Source: Smittium culicis (taxonomy: Eukaryota > Kickxellomycota > Harpellomycetes > Harpellales > Legeriomycetaceae). Taken from it: a DNA stretch of 17,432 nucleotides. Positions within the stretch are counted from its first letter, which is position 1, and the number at the start of each line of letters is the position of its first letter. The DNA lies in assembly GCA_001970855.1 (NCBI GenBank), contig LSSN01005987.1:1-17432 (forward strand), given 5' to 3'. Shown here one piece after another: positions 1-7,874 of the stretch. Made by a program: the position numbers and the translations under genes. Below the pieces are notes generated by a model. That model saw nothing but the letters and a program-made list of their open reading frames with translations. It searched no databases and was not told the DNA's origin.

Positions 1-435
1 ACTTATTGTAAGTATTATTGGCGGGGCAAAAATGGCATTTTGATTTTTCTATTTCTTCGTTACAATTTAAAATTTTTATTTGCTAAAAAAGTAAACTATT
101 TTACTCATTGGCCGTTTATTTTTTATGCGATTTTATACACTGAAACTATTTGGGAGATTCTTTATGAAGGAGTCATTTTATAGTGTAAAGTGTTGCAGCG
201 TATAAACATGAATTAAATTATTATAGCCAATGAGTAAAATCGTTGCTTTTTTTTAGCAAATTAAAATTTCACAATTAATAGAATAAATAGAAAAAACAAA
301 ATGCCTTTTCGATGCTGCCAATAATATTTACATTTTATTTGTCCAAGCCAATAATATTAAAGTGCAACAAAGTGCTCTCTTCGTTCAGAATCCCCCATTT
401 AAACTATAATATGACCTCTTCATAAAGAATTGCCC
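1..435 (+). mobile_element. M element copy A, left end cut by window, split by copy B
   Basis: This is a non-coding 246-bp-class element in the same orientation as the copy at 13619-13864. Bases 1-147 align closely with 13679-13826 (shared stretches include GTAAGTATTATTGGCGG and TTTTGATTTTTCTATTTC). The alignment then resumes at 401-435 (CCTCTTCATAAAGAAT). The intervening 148-400 is a second copy of the same family in the opposite orientation. About 60 bases of the left end lie outside the window. The right end is followed by ATTT at 436-439, a possible target duplication. There is no coding capacity. The alignment is seen directly; the transposon class is inferred. Confidence 0.8.
152..396 (-). 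mobile_element. M element copy B, complete, nested in copy A
   Basis: A complete 245-bp copy is flanked by ATTT at 148-151 and 397-400. Removing the copy and one ATTT restores the uninterrupted copy A sequence GAAACT-ATTT-AAACTATAA, which matches GAAACTCTTTACACTATAA in the copy at 13619. This empty-site comparison defines the element ends (GGGAGATTC... and ...GAATCCCCC) and supports a 4-bp ATTT duplication. The ends form imperfect inverted repeats of about 20 bases. Strand is assigned with copies A and D taken as plus. It is non-coding and probably a MITE moved by a transposase encoded elsewhere. Confidence 0.85.
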
Positions 436-473
436 ATTTGGTAAAAAATCTAGATTGTATACATTCATTCTTT

Positions 474-664
474 TTAACCCTTTCCCGTCCAACACTCTTT
501 AACAAAGCGAATTATTTGATTCGATAGTCATTTATAAGACTCTTTATTATTTTCTTTTTTTTTTGAATTATACCAATATAGCTTAAGGCCTCGGAATTAA
601 TTCATTTTCATTGAACGCGGTTGGCTATATTTGGTCATCCAAAAATAGTCTACCACATGGTTAA
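474..664 (+). mobile_element. P element copy 1, TTAA-flanked MITE, right end damaged
   Basis: TTAA at 474-477 is followed by CCCTTTCCCGTCCAACACTC, the left end of a family present at least five times here. The interior matches copies 2 and 3 (AAGGCCTCGGAATTAA, GCGGTTGGCTATAT, AAAAATAGTCTACC). The right end reads TACCACATGG-TTAA, where intact copies have TACCGTCCGGGAAAGGG-TTAA. About seven bases of the terminal repeat are therefore lost, and this copy should no longer be mobilisable. TTAA targets and CCC-starting ends are typical of piggyBac-type transposons. Confidence 0.8.
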
Positions 665-889
665 CCGTTTTTATACGATAATATATACTTATTACATTAG
701 TTCTGCTTGGTATAAAATCTTTTTAATTTTTAGCTATGAAAAAATTGAAAGATTTTCTGATTTTTTTTTTTTTTAATCGCGGAATTTTATTGGTACAATA
801 ACAATCATAGAAAATACGCGGTAAATAAACTAAAAAAATAGAAATTCGATGCAAGGCATACAAAAACTAATATTCTAATACTAATAAAT
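665..889. other. AT-rich spacer, nothing recognised
   Basis: This is low-GC sequence with homopolymer T runs (around 760-775). I see no open frame, RNA motif or repeat copy. Confidence 0.5.
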
Positions 890-1400
890 TCCTCTACCAG
901 TCTACCGGCTGCGTACCTAAAGGGAAATGGGATCAATCTACCAACCGAAAGATCCACCCAGGCATTGCCTCAAGTAGGCTGGATGACTGAAGTTACAAGC
1001 AGTCATGGAATTAAGCTCGTTCCAACAAAATTGAATTCGTTGAGTTCATTGAGCTCCTATTCAGAGCCTACATCTAACAGGATTAATAAAAAATAGGCTC
1101 CTACCCAAACGAGGGAATGATCGACCTGGTTCTCCTACAATAAGCTGCTAAACGGCTGAGTTCCGTAATGCTGTCGAACGCTGGACTTGTGCACAGATAA
1201 TGTCTCAGACTGTGCTAAACGAATCGGTTCCTCCTGTTTCTAGATGGTCCTCCTCTGGAATCGCTGTCCTCCGAATCGCTGCGCATTGCCTTCACTATCC
1301 CCGACCAAGGATAGTGCAACGCTGTGTGAAATTTTAGTATAGTGTACTTAGAAAAGTACACTACTTAAGCCCCTAAACCACGGCAAGGTATTTCACTCTT
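890..1400. other. GC-rich island with several hairpins, possible structured RNA or gene relic
   Basis: A block of roughly 500 bases is near 50 percent GC in its first line (901-960), while the flanks are far more AT-rich. It has five perfect short stems: ATGACTG/CAGTCAT (983-989 with 1000-1006), GAGCCTA/TAGGCTC (1064-1070 with 1094-1100), GCACAG/CTGTGC (1191-1196 with 1210-1215), CACTATCC/GGATAGTG (1293-1300 with 1309-1316) and a 10-bp stem with AGAA loop (1340-1349 with 1354-1363). All long frames are broken by stops; the longest is a plus-strand stop-free stretch at about 842-1093 without a good start. I tried RNase P, RNase MRP, SRP, U-snRNA and U3 signatures by eye and found no convincing match. 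It may be a polymerase II or III non-coding RNA or a decayed gene. Confidence 0.35.
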
Positions 1401-2365
1401 AGGAGAAGATTTTCTGATGTACTTTTATTATTGCTAACTGCACTATTTTTCAATTTTTCATTATCCCCATCACCCCTCATTTAATATTATATTTGCGTTT
1501 TCGTTTTCAGGAGCACTTTATCTAAGATGGCTTTATTATCAATATCAGGATAACGGAATGAAGCCTATATTTCTTCTGAATTTTTTTTCTTGTATGCATT
1601 GCTCGCAAAGAAATTCGTATAATTCTATGAAACGATTACATCTAAAGTTACTTTTTCTTCCAGCCGTCCTCCAAAATCATTACTTAATTGAAATATTAAA
1701 TTTTATGAAAAATTATACACGTAAACCTTGATTTAACAAGTTCTCATGACAGCTTCCTAGACATAAATTTTCTAATCCAAATTTACCTCACCTCTAGCTT
1801 TAATCAATACCAAACGATACTGACTTTTGTAATGTTGAAAAATTAACAGAAAATTTATATAAAAATTTCCGATGAATACTCGATACTTTATAAAAAGATA
1901 GAATTATAAATCTTGTGCCCATGTTGAACATCTCTGTTGAGAGTTGGTATTTTTTGCGTTTTTTATGACAAGTAAGATGAATAATAATTTAAAAACTAAT
2001 TTAAAATAAAGGTAATATTTGCAGTTTAGCTAGAGTAGCCATGGTGGTGATATATAATTATCTTTCCAGAATACATTTTTTAATGCAGATTCTTTCTAAT
2101 CGCTGCAAATTTTAAAAAATAATCATTTTTATATTTCTTGATACGATTTAAATTCTTCTTTCGTATTAACTAATGGAGGCTAAATAGGAAAAGCTATAAT
2201 TTTTATTCTTGATAAGGATTTTCTTTATCAGCTTATTTATACGACAGATACTCTTAATGAATAGAACTTTATTGTAATTTATACTTTATAACTCTATTAT
2301 CACAGCTATTGTACTATTATTAGTAGTATTCCTGCTAAGCTTATAAATTAAATTCTTTACTTTAT
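1401..2365. other. AT-rich intergenic sequence, no gene seen
   Basis: Nearly a kilobase of low-GC sequence shows only short broken frames. I see no repeat copy, RNA box motif or coding signature on either strand. Confidence 0.5.
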
Positions 2366-2562
2366 TTAACCCTTTCACGGGCGGTAGACTATTTTTGGAC
2401 CACCAAATATATCCAACAGAGTTCAATTAAAACACTTTAATTCCGAGCCTTTAAGGAATATTGGTATATTGTAAAATAACAACAAATAATAGACTTGCTT
2501 ATAAATAATAAACGAATCATTAAATTTGATTTTTTAAAGAGTGTTGGACGGGAAAGGGTTAA
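2366..2562 (-). mobile_element. P element copy 2, complete TTAA-flanked MITE
   Basis: A 189-bp element (2370-2558) is bounded by TTAA at 2366-2369 and 2559-2562. The ends are CCCTTTCACGGGCGG and, inward from the other side, CCCTTTCCCGTCCAACAC. It is inverted relative to copies 1 and 3. The interior includes GGTAGACTATTTTTGG and AGAGTGTTGGACGGG. It has no coding capacity. Copies 2, 3 and 4 have identical length, so this is a discrete element and not a chance repeat. Confidence 0.88.
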
Positions 2563-3663
2563 TTCAAATGATGTTTTTTAGCTACTTGAAAGATATCTGG
2601 CGAAAATTAATAATTGAAAAACTGTAAATTTTAGCATAAAAAGCGCAGATTTTTCCCAGAGTTTAAGAAAATATCATTGAAAAATAATAAAATCTTTAAA
2701 TCTGACCTTCATGATAAAAATTTCAAAGCCTCGATTTTATTAGTTACTACGATTATAAAAATCTTAATAAACGCTAAAGTATAATATCTATGTGGTGGGA
2801 TAGGATAATCCTGGATAAATTCGGCGCTTATATAGATAAAAAAATAACGGAAAAAGCGTATAAACTCGTTATTCATTTTTGTGAAGAGATAGTGTTTTGG
2901 TGGTTTTTTGATGATTCATGCGTTAACTAAAATAATGGATGTGAAATTGTGGCGCTTATAATTTATAATAATATGTACATGTAATTCAATCACTTTAAAA
3001 TCTATCTTGTGAAAAAAAAAGTTATATTTAAAAATTTTTGATTGATGTATACCAATTTCAATTTCCTTTTTTATTTTTTACATTATAAGATTATAACATG
3101 AATAGTTAAATTGCACAGTAATAACCTTCTAAGCCTCAGAAGATTCTTTTTCTGTAAAGTAGACTTTAGATAAGATTATTTATTTCTATGATGTTTTGGC
3201 GTTAAATTTGAGATGATTAAAAGATGATTTTTTCGCGCATATACCTAATACTATTATTAGCACATGCTGTGCTATTTTTTAAGTAAATTATGTTAACTTA
3301 AGCTATTGCGTAAAGAAAACACTTTGATATTCTGTATACACATTTAAAAATTGAATTTTTTATAAATGTATCTTTAGCATTGATGATCTTATTGGTACAA
3401 GTTTATTGCAAATATATGAAATGATGTTTTTGAATATTTCAAAAATAAATCTTCAAACTAAACGAAAAGTGCTAAAAAGCTTAATGCTATCTTAAATTTT
3501 GGGTATCGGAAACATGTAATCAAGTTCATGAGGATGAGTTAAGAATTTGCAGTGCCACATATTAAAAAGCCACAAAATAATTTTGCATTTGATTTAGTTT
3601 TCATAAATCCTGGAAAATAAAAAAACGAGATTATTACTTTAGCCTTTTCCGGAGCCTACGCTC
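2563..3663. other. AT-rich intergenic sequence, no gene seen
   Basis: About 1.1 kb of low-GC DNA with no sustained open frame. The only local structure noticed is the small palindrome AGCACATGCTGTGCT near 3260-3275, which is short enough to be chance. Confidence 0.5.
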
Positions 3664-3860
3664 TTAACCCTTTCACGTCCAACACTCTTTGAAAAAATAA
3701 TTTTACTGATTCGTTGATGATTAATATTGAAATTTACTATTAGTTATTATTCAACAAAAAAGCAATATTTCTTAAGGCCCCAGAATTAAATAATTTTTAT
3801 TGAGCACAGTTGGCTATATCTGGTGGGCCAAAAATAGTCTACCGTCCGGGAAAGGGTTAA
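3664..3860 (+). mobile_element. P element copy 3, complete TTAA-flanked MITE
   Basis: A 189-bp element (3668-3856) lies between TTAA at 3664-3667 and 3857-3860. It begins CCCTTTCACGTCCAACACTC and ends GTCTACCGTCCGGGAAAGGG. It has the same subfamily and orientation as copy 1. Its right-hand TTAA is also the left-hand TTAA of copy 4, so the two elements sit head to tail with no extra base between them. It is non-coding. Confidence 0.88.
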
Positions 3861-4053
3861 TCCTTTCAGGAGCGGTTGGCTTTTTTTAAACTACCAAAAT
3901 TATCCAGCCATATGACAAAATAATAAATTAATATAAAAATCTAATAATTAATTGGATATCTATTTTGATGTATAATATAGCTAAAAATTTTTAATTGGCA
4001 TATCCAATTATGATTTTTATTAATTTAATTGTGTTGGCCCTGGAAAGGGTTAA
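3857..4053 (-). mobile_element. P element copy 4, second subfamily, complete
   Basis: This 189-bp element (3861-4049) is flanked by TTAA at 3857-3860 and 4050-4053. Its ends are TCCTTTCAGGAGCGGTTGGC and ...GTGTTGGCCCTGGAAAGGG. The interior differs from copies 1-3, but the subterminal block (GCGGTTGGC...ACTACCAAAATTATCCA) is recognisably related to the same block in copy 2 (GCGGTAGAC...ACCACCAAATATATCCA). It is therefore a diverged subfamily probably served by the same transposase. Strand follows the related end of copy 2. Confidence 0.82.
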
Positions 4054-4226
4054 TCTAAACTAAAAACTGTTAAAAATAAGAAAATTTTTCGTTTTTTGTT
4101 ATTTGGTAAATAGTTGTTAGAAAATAATAAATTAATATCATAAAATATAAATTTACCATTTTGTCATTTGGTTGGATAATTTTGGCAGTTCAAAAAAAAA
4201 AGGCCAACTGCCCTTGAAATAGTTAA
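4054..4226 (+). mobile_element. P element copy 5, decayed, only one end recognisable
   Basis: The right half (TTGTCATTTGGTTGGATAAT, then GGCCAACTGCCCTTGAAATAG and TTAA at 4223-4226) matches copy 4 in the opposite orientation. The left half, next to the TTAA at 4050-4053, no longer resembles the family. The span is 169 bases rather than 189, so deletion and substitution have both occurred. It could equally be a half element joined to unrelated sequence. Confidence 0.55.
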
Positions 4227-4862
4227 TTTACTGGAAAATATTATTTAACGTTTTTTTTTTTGTAAAGGGTTATGTATGAATCAAAAAGTTCATTGCAGAA
4301 CAATATATTTATTTGATGCCAATTATATCAGTGCTTTGTTTGAGCAAGGGAATATGTATATTTATAAACAAGCAGCCGCGTTTATGTTTTTTTTAATCAA
4401 TGATCAGCATATGGAAAATCATTCAGCAATCATTGAAAAAAATTATTCCCATAACATTTTGTTTGTGGCTGCGTGTAAAAGAACAATTTGAGAGGGGAAG
4501 TGGCATGCTCTTAAATCGAGTTCTAAATCTCTTCTCCCATTCATAAATGAAAGTAGCGTGCTACATCAGTGTGTATTTAAAATCAAAGAAAATGTATGAA
4601 TGCTTTTTAGTGCAGTCATAATAATTTTATTGGGATAAGGATTGGGATTGAGACAATTTCAAATAAAATCTTTTATTCGATTAGTTTGGTATTCATAGTA
4701 AACTAAGGGAATAAATAAAAACTTGATTTTTTTAAATATTGCTAGATAGTATCGTAAATATAATTTTATTTGGCAGTGTATTTGAACGTGATAAAAAGTT
4801 AGAGCTGTATTGATGATTTACAATAGTTCAAATATATCTGACCATGTTTGCTGGAATTAATA
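4227..4862. other. AT-rich intergenic sequence with one weak 71-codon frame
   Basis: This stretch holds a 71-codon plus-strand frame (4276-4491) that resembles no family I know. In DNA this rich in A and T, and with six frames over 17 kb, several frames of that length are expected by chance. I see no TATA box, splice signals or repeat copies tied to it, so it is not called as a gene. Confidence 0.45.
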
Positions 4863-4866
4863 ATTT

Positions 4867-5112
4867 GGGTGACTCTTTATGAAGAGGTCATTTTATAGCG
4901 TAAAGAGTTTCAGTGTATAAAAGCGCATAAAAAATAAACGGCCAATGAGTAGAATAATTTACTTTTATCGCAAATTAAAATGTTATATTGAAACGAAGAA
5001 ATAGAAAAATCAAAATGCCTTTTTTGCTCCGCCAATAATACTTACAAAAAATGCTTATACAGACCAATAACATTAAGCTGCAACAAAGTGCTCTCTTCGT
5101 TCAGAATCTCCC
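4867..5112 (-). mobile_element. M element copy C, complete
   Basis: A complete 246-bp copy is flanked by ATTT at 4863-4866 and 5113-5116. The left end reads GGGTGACTCTTTATGAAGAG. The right end, read inward on the other strand, is GGGAGATTCTGAACGAAGAG; the two agree at 15 of 20 positions. The orientation is the same as copy B. Three CCAAT pentamers in the same direction are present (in GGCCAATGAGT, CGCCAATAATAC and GACCAATAACAT). There is no open frame of note. Confidence 0.88.
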
Positions 5113-5116
5113 ATTT

Positions 5117-7038
5117 TTACTATATAAAAGCCTAATTGGACGAGTTTGGGTGTGGGGTTTGGATATAGTTTTGGTTTTTATAGCATTGGTTTGCAGTTAT
5201 TCTTTGCACAGCTAAAAATAAAAAACGCCCCATGGATTCCTATAAGAACTATCATCATGAAATTATTAAATATTAAATCCATTGGAACAAAAATCGGGCG
5301 AGAGTATTCCATAGGCTTTTGAACTGTGCTTACCAATAAAAACTTGGTCTAGTTGAGATATATTTTACTAAGCGTGGGCCAAAAATACAGATGTATATTT
5401 TTGCATAATAATGTTTATGTATGGTTTTAGAACTGCCAATTAGGTTCTTCATCTAAGAATAAGAGAATAATATCATGCTGTATAGATTTATTAAATATAT
5501 TAAAAATGCTAATTAAAACGATAAACAATAAAACAATAGTGAATTTTTTTAATGTTTAGCAGGATTTTTTGACAGATTTCCAGCTCGTGTTGTTTTCCTA
5601 ATATTATATATTGCCAAATTTAGATGTTAAAACGGTAGTTTATGAGATATTCTTGTATATTTTTATGTGAAGTTATATCTCCATCTAGTGTGGTGTACTA
5701 TTTTTGTCATACCAAAGCTAGCAAACACATTATCATATGAAATGGTTTAACCTGAGCTTTATCAGATTGTTAATATTTAATGCCAAAAATTTAAACTGTG
5801 TATAAATTAATCGTTTAATAAATCAAACTAATTTGAAGTAATTGATTAGTACAGGCTTAAATCAAGGACATTATATTAATAAGCTGCTGAATTTTTTAGA
5901 TTTATGAGGTTGATTTATATGAGTAAAATTTTAATTTTTTATGTGGATTTTGGTCTAACACTCTAATTATAATTGCGCTTTGTCAAAATCAACACACCGA
6001 TTTGTTTCAAGAAGTATTTGATATAACGAAATAGTGTCAAATTTAACGTTTTAAAAAATATAATATCTTTGAATTGAAGAGTTGAGCTAAATGTTGAATA
6101 AGCTCAATCTTGCGCCAAATGTTTGTTTGCGTATTTCCTGCTCAGGATTAAGTGTTTACTTTATCTTTATTAGTAAATTGATACTGGCAGGTAGGATATG
6201 GGCGTAGTTTATATTTTTCAGCGCACCAACTATTATTTTTTAGATTAAATGTATTGCTCTATTGCAAGCAGTAAGCTCAATAGGACTGAGAGCAATTATT
6301 CGCAAGTATCTTTTATGCAAATATTCTATTTGTAATAGCATATAAAAAAAAAATTAACGAACTTTAGATCTAAGATATTAGAAAAATGGTTGGCTAGTTT
6401 ATATTGATGAAAAACGGGCCGCCTCACTATAGAGATAAAGTAGGGCTTTACTCCGCATTTTTTAGCCCACTTTCAGTTGCTTTTGACTGTATTTGAATTG
6501 ATAATGTACCTATTCATGCATTTATCATTTGGCGATATTTATAAACGCCAACACCCATTAAAGTAATACTTATATTAGTTTTTCATTATTGATATTTAGT
6601 TCATCTACTTTTAATTTGGATATTTGCTACAATCATTTACTAATAGTTTTTTTAATTATTTAATACCTTTATATCTGATATCTAATATTAACATTTAGCT
6701 GATACGCTCTATTTTACATTAATTTTGAAGTTTCATTATTGAGACATTTATTTTTAATTTACACCATCAATACCAAAGACAAAAATCAGTCTGATATTTT
6801 TTTCCGAGGTTTTTATTTAGCGGCAATTTATATCAACAAAATATTCGAGCTTGAATTTATTGTTTATAAGTATTAGTAAAGCCCGTTTGCGAGATTCATA
6901 TGTTTGCATTTAACTTGCAAGCAAAATTAGATATTTGAAATCTGTCCATTGTTCCATTAACCCATCAAAGCCATTTATTCTGCACGCTGGAGCGAATAGC
7001 TTCTGACTATACAAACACTTGTCTCTTCTATCGCAACC
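5117..7038. other. Long AT-rich upstream region, nothing recognised
   Basis: About 1.9 kb of low-GC DNA lies upstream of the chitin synthase regulatory region. A TATATAAA sits at about 5120, just past M copy C, followed about 110 bases later by a 14-codon frame. Neither is supported as a gene. There are no repeat copies or RNA motifs. Confidence 0.45.
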
Positions 7039-7039
7039 G

Positions 7040-7195
7040 ATTGTCAAAAAATAATCAATTGCTTGTCTAAAAATAAAAACTATAATTGCTTGCCAGAAAG
7101 CGCTGCTTCTTGTCAAAAACCACCGCTTCTTGTCATAATTTACTATTACTTGTCATAATTGACTGTTACTTGTCAGTAAGCTCCATTGCTTGTCA
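7040..7195 (+). promoter_or_regulatory. CTTGTCA array with exact 20-bp period upstream of chitin synthase
   Basis: Five perfect CTTGTCA heptamers start at 7109, 7129, 7149, 7169 and 7189, exactly 20 bases apart. A one-mismatch copy (CTTGCCA) at 7089 is in the same register. Two looser copies lie out of register at 7062 (CTTGTCT) and 7040 (ATTGTCA). The spacers between heptamers have diverged much more than the heptamers. The array lies about 0.7-0.8 kb upstream of the chitin synthase start and is a candidate binding array for a sequence-specific factor. The reverse complement TGACAAG contains TGACA, a core used by TALE-class homeodomain proteins; assigning that factor is inference only. An aged minisatellite is the alternative. 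Confidence 0.6.
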
Positions 7196-7798
7196 AACAA
7201 TATCAATTTGTACGAATTAGGAAACAGCGTCCATTCAGACGGAACTGAAGAAGGTAAGTTTTACCAAATCGAAGGTAAACCTTTTCAAGACACTGCAAGC
7301 TTCCAGCTAACTAATTAAACTCATAAACTTCGGCAAATCAGTTACCCAACAAAACAGCTCTCATTAAGCAATTCCCTTTTTGCAACAAATTCCCTGTCAT
7401 AAGAAAAAAAATTGCCGCTTTAGGCCCTGTAGGTGTCACATACAAAAAATCTGCCCAAACTGCAAATTAGACTTATCAAGCCGAATTATTATTTGCTGCA
7501 TCTTTGCCAATCTTAATAAAAACTCCCAATTCCGTAAAATCCGCTGTTTTAATTTTACTTCCAAACTTCCTCCCCCCAACACCTCATTTTTTTATCTTTA
7601 AAAATCTTTCTTACTTTTGCTCTTCACATCTATATCACTTAAACTCCATTCTATTTCTCACCCCTCTTCAACTCACTCTTTATCTTTGGCTTTGGCTTTG
7701 TTCGTCCTTTTATCTCTTTAATTACCTTGTAGATTCATTAATATATATCCCTAATACCAACCCTCTTTGCACTACACAGCAAACCTGATCTGCAGCTC
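7196..7798 (+). promoter_or_regulatory. Pyrimidine-rich proximal promoter region of chitin synthase
   Basis: From about 7530 to 7800 the plus strand is strongly C/T-biased (CTTC, CTCTT and TTTC runs), as is common in nucleosome-poor fungal promoters. Between 7251 and 7283 there are two small inverted repeats (GGTAA-GTT-TTACC and AAGGT-AA-ACCTT) and a GTAAGT that looks like a splice donor. I see no matching acceptor context to support a leader intron. The long hydrophobic frames here follow from the C/T bias. Confidence 0.4.
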
Positions 7799-7807
7799 TA
7801 TAAAATA
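7799..7807 (+). promoter_or_regulatory. TATA box of the chitin synthase gene
   Basis: TATAAAATA lies 76 bases upstream of the ATG, a normal distance for a fungal core promoter. The sequence after it is suitable for a short leader, which would exclude the upstream frames from the transcript. Confidence 0.6.
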
Positions 7808-7874
7808 AAGGCCTTTCAGCCATAAAGCTAAACTCATTACTATTGCTGCATCTCTCTATTGCATAACCTAAATC

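Noticed and set aside
1..435. Solo LTRs of a retrotransposon
   Set aside because: The ends are GGG...CCC rather than TG...CA, with inverted terminal repeats and a 4-bp flanking repeat. No primer-binding site or polypurine tract was seen.
4276..4491. 71-codon plus-strand frame starting MNQKVHCRTIY
   Set aside because: No family resemblance, no promoter or splice context, and frames of this length are expected by chance several times in 17 kb of AT-rich DNA.
5119..5275. TATATAAA plus a short frame starting MDSYKNYHH, faintly like the chitin synthase promoter and start
   Set aside because: The shared stretch is only about nine bases around the ATG, and the frame stops after 14 codons, so duplication is not supported.
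6910..7116. 68-codon minus-strand frame
   Set aside because: It overlaps the start of the CTTGTCA array, is unlike any known protein and is of chance length.
7040..7195. CRISPR-like array
   Set aside because: Only seven bases are conserved per unit and the period is 20, far too short. The host is a eukaryote.
7251..7283. GTAAGT as donor of a leader intron in the chitin synthase gene
   Set aside because: It lies more than 500 bases upstream of the TATA box and no convincing acceptor is paired with it.
7504..7788. 94-codon leucine-rich frame just upstream of the chitin synthase, a possible upstream frame in the leader
   Set aside because: It lies upstream of the TATA box at 7799, so it should not be in the transcript. 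Its composition follows from the pyrimidine-rich promoter.
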